Assembly (NCBI GenBank): GCA_022828595.1
Contig: JAKGHH010000003.1
Span: forward strand, 55,417,759 to 55,481,758
Source: Nelumbo lutea
Lineage: Eukaryota > Streptophyta > Magnoliopsida > Proteales > Nelumbonaceae
Length of the DNA stretch: 64,000 nt
Reading direction: 5' to 3'
Shown: piece by piece, positions 21,799 to 32,946 of the stretch
Numbering within the stretch: position 1 is the stretch's first letter
Layout of the letters: every line of letters begins with the position of its first letter
Notes under the pieces: generated by a model
The model's input: only the letters and a program-made list of their open reading frames with translations
Told to the model about the DNA's origin: nothing
Database searches by the model: none
Position numbers and translations under genes: made by a program

Positions 21799-24793
21799 TA
21801 CATCCTTAAAGAAGTTGTTTTCCATGTATCATAGTGAAACAATTATTGGATCAAGATGGTGGATAATCACTACTATTTAGCTTTAGAATGTCAGCCTGGA
21901 GTCTCTGGCCCTAGCTAAGTTCTCTCTCTCTCTCTCTCTTTATATATATATATATATTAATAAGGATTTGAACTATATATATAAACAAATTAAATGGCTA
22001 TTATTTGATTGTATAGGATGGATTATAAATTAGTAAAGTGGCATGGGAAAATTAAATGGAAACATCAAATTCTAATTAAAAAGCAGATCATGCACCTTAT
22101 TACAATTAATTTAGGCTAAAGGAGAAAAAAATTTTAAAGCTAATTAGACATCTTTTCACAAGAGATGTTCCTATCCATTTGATTCTCGTTCACGGAAGAA
22201 CTGTTTGGATTGATAAGTTGGTGGGACATGCATGCATTGCATGGTCCATTGAGGATGATGGGCTTCATGCCCGCCGAATTATTCTTTTCTTGCAGCCATA
22301 AATAAAGGAACAAACAGACAAATAATTGTAAGCAACTTATATTATTGATTGTGTGAGCAATAATAATTAAAATAAGGACAGAACTATCTGTCACTATAAG
22401 CATGCATAAGATGATAACAACTAAGAAGTGTACACCAATAGATAAAGATTTATTGAGAGGGTCTCTCCCTGATTAGCACAGATGAAGGAAATTATTGTGC
22501 TTACATTTGATCTGGGTAGGACAAATGCCATGGACATCACATGTAAATTGTGCTTATTCTATGTTTTCAGATTTGTTTTCACCATGGCTCTAGCTTGTAA
22601 TAAGCTTACTTGTAGCAGAACTCCAGGCTTCAATATTATATGGTGAGCAGTGACCAGTCAAATTGGAAAATGTAAAAAGGGTCCCATGATTTCATGATCA
22701 GTTGCTTAACACATAGATATAATTGTGAATTTTCACTGTTTTGGTTGACGAGGTGATATTATTGTTTAAGAATATTGAGTGAAGGACTCGTTTTCTAGCT
22801 CCCCCCAAAACCAATAATTTTAATTTAATTCAATCATCTTGGTTTAGTACATTCCCATAAGTTATGTGCTTCCCAAGGAAAAGTCAGGCTTAATTTTGAT
22901 TGAATAATATATGGCCTGCTTTTAGTATTGAATATTGATAGTTCTTTTGAGACCCTGAAGTTGACACGTGGCATGGTATCCTCCCTTATCAACTTCCATC
23001 TGGCTCTGTATTTCCAAGATCAATGCAGTGATGATTGCAATGAAGTAATTCCATTAACATATCTACAAAATACGTGGAATGATTTGCAAGTTCGATCTTT
23101 TTAATTCTCACCACCTTTTTATTTTTTTTCTGGTGACTGCTCTTTGTTTCTCAGCCAAGTTAGTCAACAAAAGGTATTGATTTTTTTTAACCCATCAACC
23201 TCTTTTTCTCTCCCTGTCTCTCTCTCAAACACACAGAGAGATGGATCTTCCAAGGTGGGAGTGCAGAACAAGATTGGAGAAAGTACACTTAGGTCCCACG
23301 TCGAATGAAAAGGGGATGGACATTTGACATCAGCAATCAGATATAATGAGGGTGAATGTGATATCATTTAATACTGTATATAGAAATTAAAGCATAATTA
23401 GATGGTTTGCTCCAAATAAGATGATGACTTAATTAACTCCCCTTTTTCTTTCTGATCGATAGAAAAGGTTCTAAGGTTTCATTTTTGCTAAGTTGGTGAA
23501 GTCTCTAACTGTTATCATAGGCTTTGGTCCACAATTTGATCAGGCAATAATATTAAATTAAGCATTCTTTTTTGCAGATCCTCTGTGATTCAAATAGTAG
23601 CAGAAAAAAAAAAAAAAAACAGTAAACTTAACTGTTAATTTTGCTTGAAGACTTGTTTAATTAGCTTAGAAAATGTCTGGGAACTATTTTATTGCCCCAT
23701 TAATAAATCGGTCCACATTGACTTAGACTGGTCCCCGTCTTCTAGCCAGCCAAGCGCTGGACTGGTTCTGATAGCTATAGGTTGTACAGGAGGAATCAAT
23801 TTCAAGCTAAATCTAGATTCTGACTTGTCTTATTTGGCATTAAGAAATAATTTTAATTAATTCTCATGGATATTGCAGAATTCGGTGGATTTTGTGATAA
23901 CATCCTTAATAATATAATTAACTTAAGGAGAACCCTTCTCTGTCATCAATCTACAGACTTGCAAATATGAAAGAAAAAATAAAATGAAGGAAAGATAACA
24001 CACTTATACATATCAACATTACTACTTCTCTTGGTGATGTTTGCAATAGGATAGTTTTATATTTACACATGAATTAGAGTAGATTTTGTTGGAGTAGATT
24101 ATAAGTTTCTGGGTGTCGTTTGTACTACTTCTAGATATGGAAAAGTTCGGTGGATATTGTGATAAAATCTTTAAGACAATAATTAGAGATATATATCCAT
24201 TGTACTTCTTCTCGTAATGATGTTTATGTCTGGAGATATACAAGTTTAAACATAATATTAAAATAGTTGATTCTTGGCTTAAACTATAAAATTCAGTTGG
24301 ATATAGTCATAGATATTGTAGGCTTGGTGGGCATTTAAAAATAATTAAAGGATACCAACTTGCCTTACAAAGTACAGACATTTGAAAACAAAATGCAGGC
24401 ATCTGTATGTATGTATGTATGTATGTGAGATACTGTTACTTGTAAGTTCTTAATTACTTGAGGAGAATTATATTATTACGCAGAAAAGTACAGTAGCAAC
24501 TTTTGGAGTAAATTGCTTTCAAAAAAACGCTTGGAGTAAATTATGGCTTTTCTAAGGTGGAAGGAAAAACATGAGAAAGTGAACAGAGTATCTTTGGATT
24601 GTAAATTCAAGGATTTAATTAACTAGAGACTAGCTCAACTGTTTTATGTATTATAACTTAGCTCTGCACTAGAAAAGTTGAGGGGTTAGAAGAGGCAGGG
24701 CAGACTGAAAGGATTTGAGTGAAAGTAATAAGATATAGTTTTTTTATAAATAATGAAAAATTATTTAAGCACTCATAATTTAACAATGGATAT
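21799..24793. other. Intergenic, distal upstream region of the NAC gene
   Basis: No coding exon recognised. A CT/TA microsatellite occurs at 21922-21956. Short ORFs at 22140-22403 and 23645-23860 lack family resemblance. Confidence 0.5.
24402..24426 (+). repeat. (GTAT)n microsatellite
   Basis: About six GTAT units (CTGTATGTATG..). Confidence 0.85.
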
Positions 24794-24873
24794 GACATTG
24801 AATAGAAATGGAATGATGAAAGATGATTTTCATTGCGGACCCAAATAATTGGGACAAGGCTTGGATGATGATG
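24794..24873 (+). mobile_element. 5'-truncated LINE tail
   Basis: The phrase GCGGACCCAAATAATTGGGA, then CAAGGCTTGG and a GATGATGATGA end, matches the 3' terminus typical of a common plant LINE family. Only about 80 bp remain. Assignment is from memory of that 3' end. Confidence 0.45.
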
Positions 24874-25129
24874 AACTCAATTCTATACTAGCTTGCTTCC
24901 AAGATCACCCTTTTGAAATAAGGATTGTTTTGAGCAAATCTCATTTCTCATAAGGAAGCACACCCCTAATCATCACTCAAAAAGTACCTTTTTAAAGAGA
25001 AAAAAGCACCCCGTGTCTCCACTTCTTTGATGATAAACAGTGGGTTGGGTGTGCCCTGATCACTAAGTAAGTTGATATATTTTACACCAAAAACAAAACA
25101 AAGGGAAAGGAAATAAAGAAAGATAGAAC

Positions 25130-25176
25130 AGTTAGCAGGTTTTCCTATACTTTTCCTTCAAACCAAACATAGCCTT
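25130..25176. mobile_element. Partial Tourist-like MITE end
   Basis: TTTTCCTTCAAACCAAACAT at 25151-25170 is one inverted end of the family found at 21680-21798 and 26212-26345. The partner end is missing. Confidence 0.45.
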
Positions 25177-25902
25177 AACGAATAGATTTATTTCCACCAA
25201 ATTTACTCAACACGTTTACGAACATCGCTTTAATGAGTCATTATTTGTGCTACAAATCTTAAGCTAAATGTAAATGAAAACAATTTCAGCCCATTTGCTT
25301 CCTTTAATTAGCATATGGATAGCATGAATGGTTCGACTAAGGAATGGCTTAAGCTTCCTACCAACTCATCAACCCTTACTATATACCAAGGAAAATATCG
25401 CTAGTGTTTAATTGTTTGAAAACATCTGATCGAACTAACTAAAAATGTGGATGAAATAATATTGTAACTAACACTCCAAAAATTAACCCATCGATCGCCA
25501 TATCGCTTTCAATACTGAATTATTAGCCATTATTCATGAATGTTGTCACAAAGATGGATGCGAAAAGACAGATTTGTGTCTGTGTGACTGTGTGTCCGTG
25601 TTTTTTGGTTCCACGTTAATTCTTTCCTTTGATTTGATGGAAAATAATAGAAAAAAAAATATTTTTGAGATTTTTTAACTTTAAGGTCCTTGTGATTCAC
25701 AGTTACCTAATTGGAATTGGAATTGACATGAGAATGGCCTTTCCTTCTGGCTGTTTGGTTCAGACAGGAATCAGAATTTGCTGGAATTTATTCTTATTCT
25801 CGAAGAAGAGGGAATGATCATAATCTCTCAGATGGGGAATGGCATTTCACCAAGAATAGAAACAGGATTTTGATTCCACTCAATCAAACGAATGGAATTT
25901 AA

Positions 25903-26112
25903 GGCCCAGTTTGATTTGCGAGAATAGGGTCTGGAATTGAAATCAGACTGGGCTATTCCGATTTTAATTATTTGGTTGGGTAGAATCGAAATCTCATTCA
26001 AATGCCTGCTGAAATGGTACTCCTCAATTTGAGGGAATGGTCATTCTGATTCAAACAAATTATGGGAATAAACCATTATGATTCCAATTCTGATTATGAA
26101 CCAAATAAACCC
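25903..26112. mobile_element. MITE related to the 12.5-kb element
   Basis: Left end GGCCCAGTTTGATTTGCGAG; the right end read in reverse is GGGTTTATTTGGTTCATAAT. Internal GGGAATGGTCATTCT and ATTATGGGAATAAACCAT words are shared with 12545-12850. A further partial related stretch (GGTTCAGACAGGAATCAGAA) lies just left at 25755-25900. Confidence 0.55.
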
Positions 26113-26211
26113 TAAATGTAATCCTATTCATAGGAACCAAATGATAATAAACCCTTAATTTTATCTTGGAGATTGATAATCCTGACACTTTTTTTTTCTT
26201 TCAAATAATTA

Positions 26212-26345
26212 TCCTATGTTTGGTTTGAAGGGAAAGATAAGGAAAGGAAGGAAAAGGTTAAAAAAAAAAACCTATACAAAATTTATAAAAGTTTCCTTAC
26301 CTTTTCCTTTCTTTTCCTATTTTTTCCTTCAAACCAAAGATAGGA
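26212..26345. mobile_element. Tourist-like MITE with TTA duplication
   Basis: 134 bp. Inverted ends are TCCTATGTTTGGTTTGAAGG and, read in reverse, TCCTATCTTTGGTTTGAAGG. It is flanked by TTA at 26209-26211 and 26346-26348, the duplication expected for PIF/Harbinger-type elements. Confidence 0.72.
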
Positions 26346-26348
26346 TTA

Positions 26349-27560
26349 GAGTAGTCTCCCACGTGCCGAAATCCAAATCACTGCCATTTTATCTAAATTT
26401 ATCATAATTTTAAAGCAAACAGGATCATAAAATATCATCCTTGAGCTTGAGCACAGAAAGCCCAAAGCTGCTAGAAGTGACGATTGTGAGTATCCACATG
26501 TCAGGCTAGCTGTTCAATAGTATTGTCTCTTGAAAACAAATGTTTCTCTCTAGCGTCATCTGAACATGCTGACCAGTGCTGCAATGAAACAAAATCCGCC
26601 ATCACTAAAATCAAACTGATGGGAAACTCTTAGAACACAGCCCAAAATCTGTCTAATCACACTACATCAAAATCGTTACAATCGAATTCTCAGGCAAAGA
26701 TTCTTTTTCAATAATATGGTGAATAATAAGACATCCCAATGGTTCCTTCTACCTAGTTTTTCTGCTCCAGATTGTTCCTATGCATGACATGCATTGGATT
26801 TTCTGCTTTTCCCTTATTATAAAGCAATCCTCTCATTTACATCTTTCTTTTCTTTCATTTCTTTATTTCTCTATTCAGTACCACAGGCCCTAAATCTCAA
26901 ATAATTGGGGTTTAGCCGTTAAGGTTGAGTTGAATTGAGAGAAACCCTAAACCCACACATTAATACCCTGGTTTAGCTTTTGTTTCTTTGTGATTAATTA
27001 ATTAGAGAGGCTCATAGCCCCCCAAGGATGGTAGGGTTATCATTCCTAGCAATATTAAAATACTTGTTTAATCATATATTTGTCTGTCTAGCTACTGCCT
27101 CTACCAAAATAAAACAAAACAAAATGAAATAGACACGTCTCTCACTCTCTTGTCAGTTAAAATCAATTAATTGCCACGCACTCAAATTGTCATTGCCACC
27201 CAAACAAGTCTTACTAAGAAGGATTCCATTTCCCATCCTTGTTACAACATATCTCAATCTCAAAGACAAATGACCCCTTTAGGCCTTAGGGTCTTTCAAG
27301 AGTTTAGGCGGTAATATCAGTCTTTTCATGTATTAAGAAAGAGAATTGGATATGTCATCAAGATATGAAGATTTGATTGATAGCTTGGGCTGGTGGGTAA
27401 TCGTTCTCCACAAGCATTGTCCCACAGTCTCACACTTTCCTTGCATTGGTTAGGAAGTGTAGATAAGAACCAAGAACCAGAGACAATAGTACCAAGTTAG
27501 TAATTGAATTAGAAGAAATATTATTATAACTAACAACAGAGAAACCATTAATGGAAGCCC
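26349..27560. other. Intergenic, no gene recognised
   Basis: AT-rich sequence with no exon, element end or RNA gene identified. Confidence 0.45.
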
Positions 27561-27561
27561 A

Positions 27562-27592
<31 letters not shown>
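27562..27592 (+). repeat. (AAT)n microsatellite followed by CAG repeats
   Basis: About ten AAT units, then CATCAGCAGCAGCAGCAG at about 27595-27612. Confidence 0.9.
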
Positions 27593-27640
27593 TTCATCAG
27601 CAGCAGCAGCAGAAGCCAGAAACGTTGAGGCCTGTCATGG

Positions 27641-27910
27641 TTGCTTCACGCCAGCTTGACTGCCACAAGCGATGCAGACAGAAGTAGGATCTGGACGCCT
27701 GGATCAGTTCTCACCGGAGATCCGATCCCCCCGGCCGACGTGTGGATTGGTGCCAGCTCCATGGATGTTTATCTTCTGAGGGGGATAGATGAGATGAGAC
27801 CCCATGTTTCATGGGTAGTGACAAGAGACATCCCATTTGTGTACGTGGGTTCAGTTTCTCCATTCCTTCGATCTCTTGGTATATATTCTGGGGTTCCATG
27901 TTTTTCTTAA
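27641..27910 (+). CDS. Unrecognised 89-codon ORF in a GC-rich island
   Basis: The ORF starts at ATG (27641), has higher GC and more balanced composition than its neighbours, and is preceded by AAT and CAG repeats. The predicted peptide has no domain I recognise, no signal peptide and no clear membrane segment. It may be an exon fragment, part of a non-coding transcript or chance. The antisense ORF at 27983-27711 overlaps it. Confidence 0.2.
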   Translation: MLHASLTATSDADRSRIWTPGSVLTGDPIPPADVWIGASSMDVYLLRGIDEMRPHVSWVVTRDIPFVYVGSVSPFLRSLGIYSGVPCFS

Positions 27911-28395
27911 TCTGGATTTTTTTTCTTTTTTTATCTGAAGCAGTATACTCAGTACCTGTATAGGAAAGCTCTTCCTCACCCAACTTATTCTTCGCTATAC
28001 ACCTGTTGCTTTCATTCTTTTTGTTTGGCTTCCCCCATCATGTTGGGGTTTTGTCACTTTATGCATACATGTCATTCTCAGTTGGGTGTCTTCCCATTCA
28101 ATAATGGAGAAAAGAAAACTGTATAGACAGAGAGAGAGACGTTATCTCAATACAGGAAATAAATACAAAATGGAAGGTGAGGAAGGTTTCAGAATTGAGA
28201 ACAGAAATGGGGACCTTCATTGTCTCACGTAACAACGAAATATTATGTCAATATTATATTGGAATAGAAATGGGTCGGGTTAAACCCAATTCCTTTCAAC
28301 TTTCAAGAATCTTACTCAAACCCGAGTTAGGTCACCATGGACAAAACTGTGCCAAACCCAGCCCAACAAAGGACAAAAAGAAACGGGCGGGTAGG
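27911..28395. other. Intergenic, no gene recognised
   Basis: T-rich then mixed sequence. Nothing recognisable. Confidence 0.4.
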
Positions 28396-28806
28396 TAGGG
28401 ATGCTAACGGATGATCAAAGGGTATATCCGAATCCGTTGTTAAGAATCGATCCAATTAGATCTCATAAGTATAAATTTGAATTCGAATTTGATAAAGAAG
28501 TCAGATTTTCGGATCTGATTCAATTCGATTTAAATTTATTAAAAAATTAATAAATTATTAAAAGAAAAAAATATATATAATAATTTAAAAAAAAAAAAGA
28601 AAAACAAAAAACACAAATATCTTTTTAACTATTTTCATTATATATATATATATATATATATACATACTTTTTATAAAAAATAATTAATATAAAAAACTTA
28701 CAAAAATGCAATATAAATTATATATTTAATTTATAAATAAATAAATTATATACACACACATATAAGATTGGATCTCGGATCGGAATCCTATCCATTTGCA
28801 CCCCTA
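28396..28806. mobile_element. hAT-like MITE
   Basis: 411 bp with inverted ends TAGGGATGCTAACGGAT and, read in reverse, TAGGGGTGCAAATGGAT. Flanks CGGGTAGG (28388-28395) and GGGGTTGG (28807-28814) match at 6 of 8 positions. Subterminal GGATCTGATT/GGATCGGAATCC motifs surround an AT-rich middle. Confidence 0.7.
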
Positions 28807-28814
28807 GGGGTTGG

Positions 28815-29420
28815 AGCCATGGATGGCTAAATTTGTAGTCCGATTTGTATGATTTTTTTTCTCCATCTGCACCACCTTTCCACGTTATATAGTCTCCCTT
28901 TGTCCTTGACATCAACTTCAACTAAAGAAAGTTAAAATGAATCATCTAGGAACCCAGCCGAAATTGATGAATTTACGGTATAGAAATACCTTAAGATGGA
29001 AGGTTTCTATCTGAGGATTAGGCCTCAACTGCACGCGAAAGAGATTTGGGTAGTGATTCAGACCCGCAGGTCTTCCATGGATGTTAATAGTTTAATCTGA
29101 ATCAAAGGGATTTCTCCTGCTTTCCTGCTTTCCTGCTTTGTAGGGCCTAGGCCCTTTTCTAGACCAGATTGGGGAACGGGAACGCTGACCCTATAACCAC
29201 CAACATAGCATACGTGGCAGCAAAACCTTGGTTACCTGTTGGGCGGGTTGAACTGAAAAGGTAAAGGATGGTTTGAGTTCCAAGGTTCAACCTGTTCAAC
29301 AGGTAATAAGGGGTTCTAGTACCACCTGTCTCATGTTGGAATGGCAACCAACTCACAACTACCAGATGGTTGTAGGGTTGGCATCCCCCAAGAAAACTTG
29401 GATCAATTATTGAACCGGAA
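28815..29420. other. Intergenic, no gene recognised
   Basis: It contains a triple CTTTCCTGCTT repeat near 29118-29140 and otherwise nothing recognisable. Confidence 0.4.
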
Positions 29421-31030
29421 GCCCTGTTTGTCTGCGGTGCAAATTTGAAATAGATGCAAATTTTGTATTTAGTTCAGTTTTGCACTGTTTGTTAATAATT
29501 ATGGTTTGCACTCTTACCTGATATAAAATGTGTACCTTTTATTTTATTTGCACTTATTGAAAGTGCAAATTTTGCATCCTAGAAACTGTGGCATAATTTG
29601 CACATGGTTCCTCCTATCTCAATTGTCTCGTATGCATATAAAATGGGAACCATATCATCTTTCTTCCTACCTTTATCTCAAATGAATAGCATTTCCCTTA
29701 CCTCCATTCTTTTTCATATAAAGCTAGAAAATGACCCATGTACCAAGTACGGGCAAATATTTTGATATATTTTTTTGTTTATATGTTTTAATAAATTTTG
29801 TTTGACACCCATTTTTTTATATTGTAAATTTGTGTTATTACTTTATTTGATCTTTTATGTATGGATTTGTTATTTAATTTAAGAGATCAAATCAAGTTTT
29901 ATTTCTAAATAGTATCCAACTTTATGGATCCTACATCATTTGAAATGAGTTTTTGTTTTTGTTTTTTTTTTCTTTTAGTGGAAGTAACTAATAGTCGAGG
30001 TAACTACCATTTGAATGGATGGACACATGTCTAAAGAAGGAATAACCATTTTTTAGATGTTCTTTCTTGAGAAAATAAGATGCCCCTTGTCTCAAAAAGA
30101 AGCACTTTAATATGAAGGCTTTCCTTTAATATATACTAGAGAATGACCCATTTATTAAATACAGGTCCAATATTCTAATTTTTTATTTACGTATTTTAAT
30201 CATTTTTGTTTGATACCCATTTTGATGTTGTAAAGTTAAGTTGTAATTTTATTTGACTTTTTATGTATAGATTTGAATTAAATTTAAGAGATTAAGTTGA
30301 TGTTTATACCATCATTTGAAATGATTTTTTTGTTTTTTTTTTCTTTTTTTATAGTGGAGGTAATTAGTACTACATGTTTTGAGAATAGAGGTAACTACCA
30401 TTTAAGTGGATAAACACGTGTTTGAGAAAGAAAGTTTTTGTCTGAGAGTGGAAATTAAATAACCACTATTGAGATGCTTTTTCTTAAGAAAATAAGATGC
30501 CACTTGTTTGAGGGAGCTCTCTAGTCTATATTCTTTTTTATTTATATATTTTAATAAATTCTATTTCAAACATAATTTATATGTTGTAAGTTTAGTTTAT
30601 TATTTCACTTATCAAAGAAAATTATGTTATTATTTTATTTGATTTTTTATGTATAGATTTTCTATTTAATTTAATCGATTAATCAAGTTTTATTTCTAAA
30701 TAATACCCCACTTCATACATCCTACATCATTTGAAATGATCTTTTGTTTTTTTCTTTTCATGAAATTAACTATCACTAACTTTTTTGAGAAGTAATAAGG
30801 AAGAAACTTTTGTTTGAGAGTGAAAATAACCATTTTTGAAGTGTTCTTCTTGAGAAAACAAGATGGGGACTATACTTCATTTTACTTCTTGTTTTATTTC
30901 TAACAAGAAAACAAGGTAATGTCAAATATGAAGTAAATGTAAAGCAAAATTGATACTCAGCCTATTTTATTTACACTCCTATGCATTTACGCCAGTGCAA
31001 ATTAAAGTCATGATGCAAACAAACAGAGCC
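29421..31030. mobile_element. Possible TIR element enclosing a tandem array
   Basis: The left end GCCCTGTTTGTCTGCGGTGC and the right end (read in reverse GGCTCTGTTTGTTTGCATCA) are inverted and lie 1.6 kb apart. Both sides next to them contain GTGCAAAT words. The middle is the three-copy array at 29716-30870. No target duplication was found, so the ends are tentative. Confidence 0.4.
29716..30870 (+). repeat. Three imperfect tandem copies of a roughly 390-bp unit
   Basis: Copies run at about 29716-30115, 30130-30515 and 30516-30870. Shared landmarks in order are: CTAGA(G/A)AATGACCCAT at the head of copies 1 and 2; TTTGA(C/T)ACCCATTTT; TTTTATGTATRGATTT; TTTAAGAGAT; CATCATTTGAAATGA; a T-rich run; GGTAACTACCATTT; and CTTGAGAAAATAAGATGCC near the end. 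Copies 1 and 3 share TTTTATTTCTAAATA(G/A)TA and CCTACATCATTTGAAATGA that copy 2 has partly lost. Pairwise divergence is clearly high, so the array is old. No coding frame is conserved. Confidence 0.75.
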
Positions 31031-31553
31031 TGAGGCCTCAAAAATCAGACACTGATCAGCACCATACAATCATATGTTTCCCCTAGCGGCCAGCACCTCC
31101 ATGAATGGTTTGAATACAGGCTTAGTTTCACGGGAATCTTTCTGTTATCAAACAGACATGTGATGGCACTAAGAGAGTTTGAAGCAATAAAATTGGGGCT
31201 TGTGTTCCATCTATAGTTGTCTCTTCTCTCTCATGGTACACTCCGTGAGGGTGGAACTCTTGATTGAAAATTAAGGTAGCCTCTCAGTAATATCACGTGC
31301 TTTGTTTCAATTAAAACAAAAAAAAAAAACAAAGAAAGAAGACCCGTGATACCTAGGTTCTGGACCGTAGATTTCATATTCTTGTGAGAGTGGTTTCCTT
31401 TTTTATTTTTGAAAAAGATGCTATTTTACAGTGTTTGGTTGTATGTGAAATATCAGTAGAAGATAAACATTTTCTAGAAAGCTGGTACATGTTGTCGGAA
31501 AATGATGTTCCTTCTGATTTTTTTTTTCCTTAACTCATTTTCCCAGTCTGGTC
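31031..31553. other. Intergenic, no gene recognised
   Basis: Unique-looking sequence with A-rich and T-rich runs and no identified features. Confidence 0.4.
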
Positions 31554-31561
31554 CTCTTGAT

Positions 31562-31958
31562 TAGACATGTTCATGGGCCAAGTAGCCCGATGGGCTGGCC
31601 CAGCCCGGCCCATACTAAACCAGGCTTGGGCAAAATTTTAAGCCCGCGGGCTCGGGCTCAAGCTTTCCCAAATAATCCCGGCCTGATAATTTTAAATGTA
31701 TAACAATATATATAGATATGTTAATAATACATAATATATATTATATAATAATAAAATTAATAGCAAAATAGTATCATATATTAAATGTATAAAATATTAT
31801 ATAATATATAATATCTTATTAATAATACATAATTAATATATTATAAAATGGCTTTTAAAGTCGGGCTTTGGGCTTTATATAGGGCCGGGCTTGGGCTCGG
31901 GCTCGGGCCTAATAATTTTGATTTTAAAGAATCAAAACCCGGCCCAAGAACAGGTCTA
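31562..31958. mobile_element. hAT element with perfect 8-bp duplication
   Basis: 397 bp. Inverted ends are TAGACATGTTCATGGGCC and, read in reverse, TAGACCTGTTCTTGGGCC. The perfect target duplication CTCTTGAT lies at 31554-31561 and 31959-31966. The subterminal DNA is rich in GGGCTTGGGC/GCCCGGCCC words around an AT-rich core. Non-coding. The same family recurs at 32218-32938. Confidence 0.88.
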
Positions 31959-32217
31959 CTCTTGATAAGCTGCTTATTCATATTTCTCAATTATTCAGAT
32001 TTGTTTTCTCAATATGTCCTCTCTCTCTCTCTCTCTCCCCACTAATCTTATCACAAAGATATTGCAGTTACGTGGATTTGATACCGCACCTCTGTATTCG
32101 GGAGGGACCAAAGTAACCATCTCAACTACTGGGTCATGGCGAATTAAGTGCAATTAAGTATCAAATTTTACTAGGATTGGTTCAGCTAATAGATCCCTAA
32201 ACCCCATAGTCTGGGAG

Positions 32218-32373
32218 TATATCTGTTTATGGGCCAGGCTTTCACTCTTCATTAATAAAATTTTTTCAGATCCGAACTCGATCTGGCCCAACCATCAGGC
32301 CTATAACTTGTGCCCGAGCCTGGTCTTTATAAAAAGCCCAAAGCATGAAATTCGTCAATTTCCTGAATTCACT

Positions 32374-32437
<64 letters not shown>

Positions 32438-32938
32438 ACCTAATTGCTGCTACCTGAGTTCATCGCTGCTGCTGCTAGCCTACGTTCGTCGATGACTCGC
32501 TGGAGAATGATGAAAGCGAAGAGAGCGGAAAGATGAGAGGACCTAGTCGCTGGCTCACTGCTACCTGAGTTCACCAGAGAAGGTAATGCAAAAGAAAAAA
32601 AGGCTGCCGCCTACCGTTGCTAGCCTATGTTCGCAACCGACTCATTGGAGATCACTGGTTCATTGGCCATTTCTAGCGTGAGCTCTCTGAGAAGTGAGAA
32701 CAGAAAAAAATATATACGATAAAGAAAGGGAAAGGGAGCATCGGGTGGGGTTTTCAGTTTTGTGAAAACTGGGTTTGGGCCAGGATTGGGCTGGGCTTTT
32801 TTGAAAATTCCCGAGCCCAACCCACAAAGCAATTTGGTGTTTTGGGCCCAAGGTCAAGCCTGTGGGCTTAAAAACATGTCCAAGCCCGTCTGGGAACCGA
32901 GCCGGACCGTCAGGCTACCCAACCCATGAACACGTCTA
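32218..32938. mobile_element. Second hAT element of the same family
   Basis: 721 bp. The left end is TATATCTGTTTATGGGCC and the right end read in reverse TAGACGTGTTCATGGGTT. Flanks TCTGGGAG (32210-32217) and TCTGTGAG (32939-32946) match at 7 of 8. It contains a compound microsatellite and GC-richer coding-like stretches (32450-32680) with repeated CTGCTACCTGAGTTCA, origin unknown. No transposase seen. Confidence 0.8.
32376..32432 (+). repeat. Compound (TA)n(GA)n microsatellite
   Basis: About 16 TA units followed by about 12 GA units, inside the hAT element. Confidence 0.93.
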
Positions 32939-32946
32939 TCTGTGAG

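Noticed and set aside
29716..30870. Satellite DNA or CRISPR-like array
   Set aside because: Only three diverged copies of a roughly 390-bp unit. It has no short direct repeats with unique spacers, and the genome is a plant.
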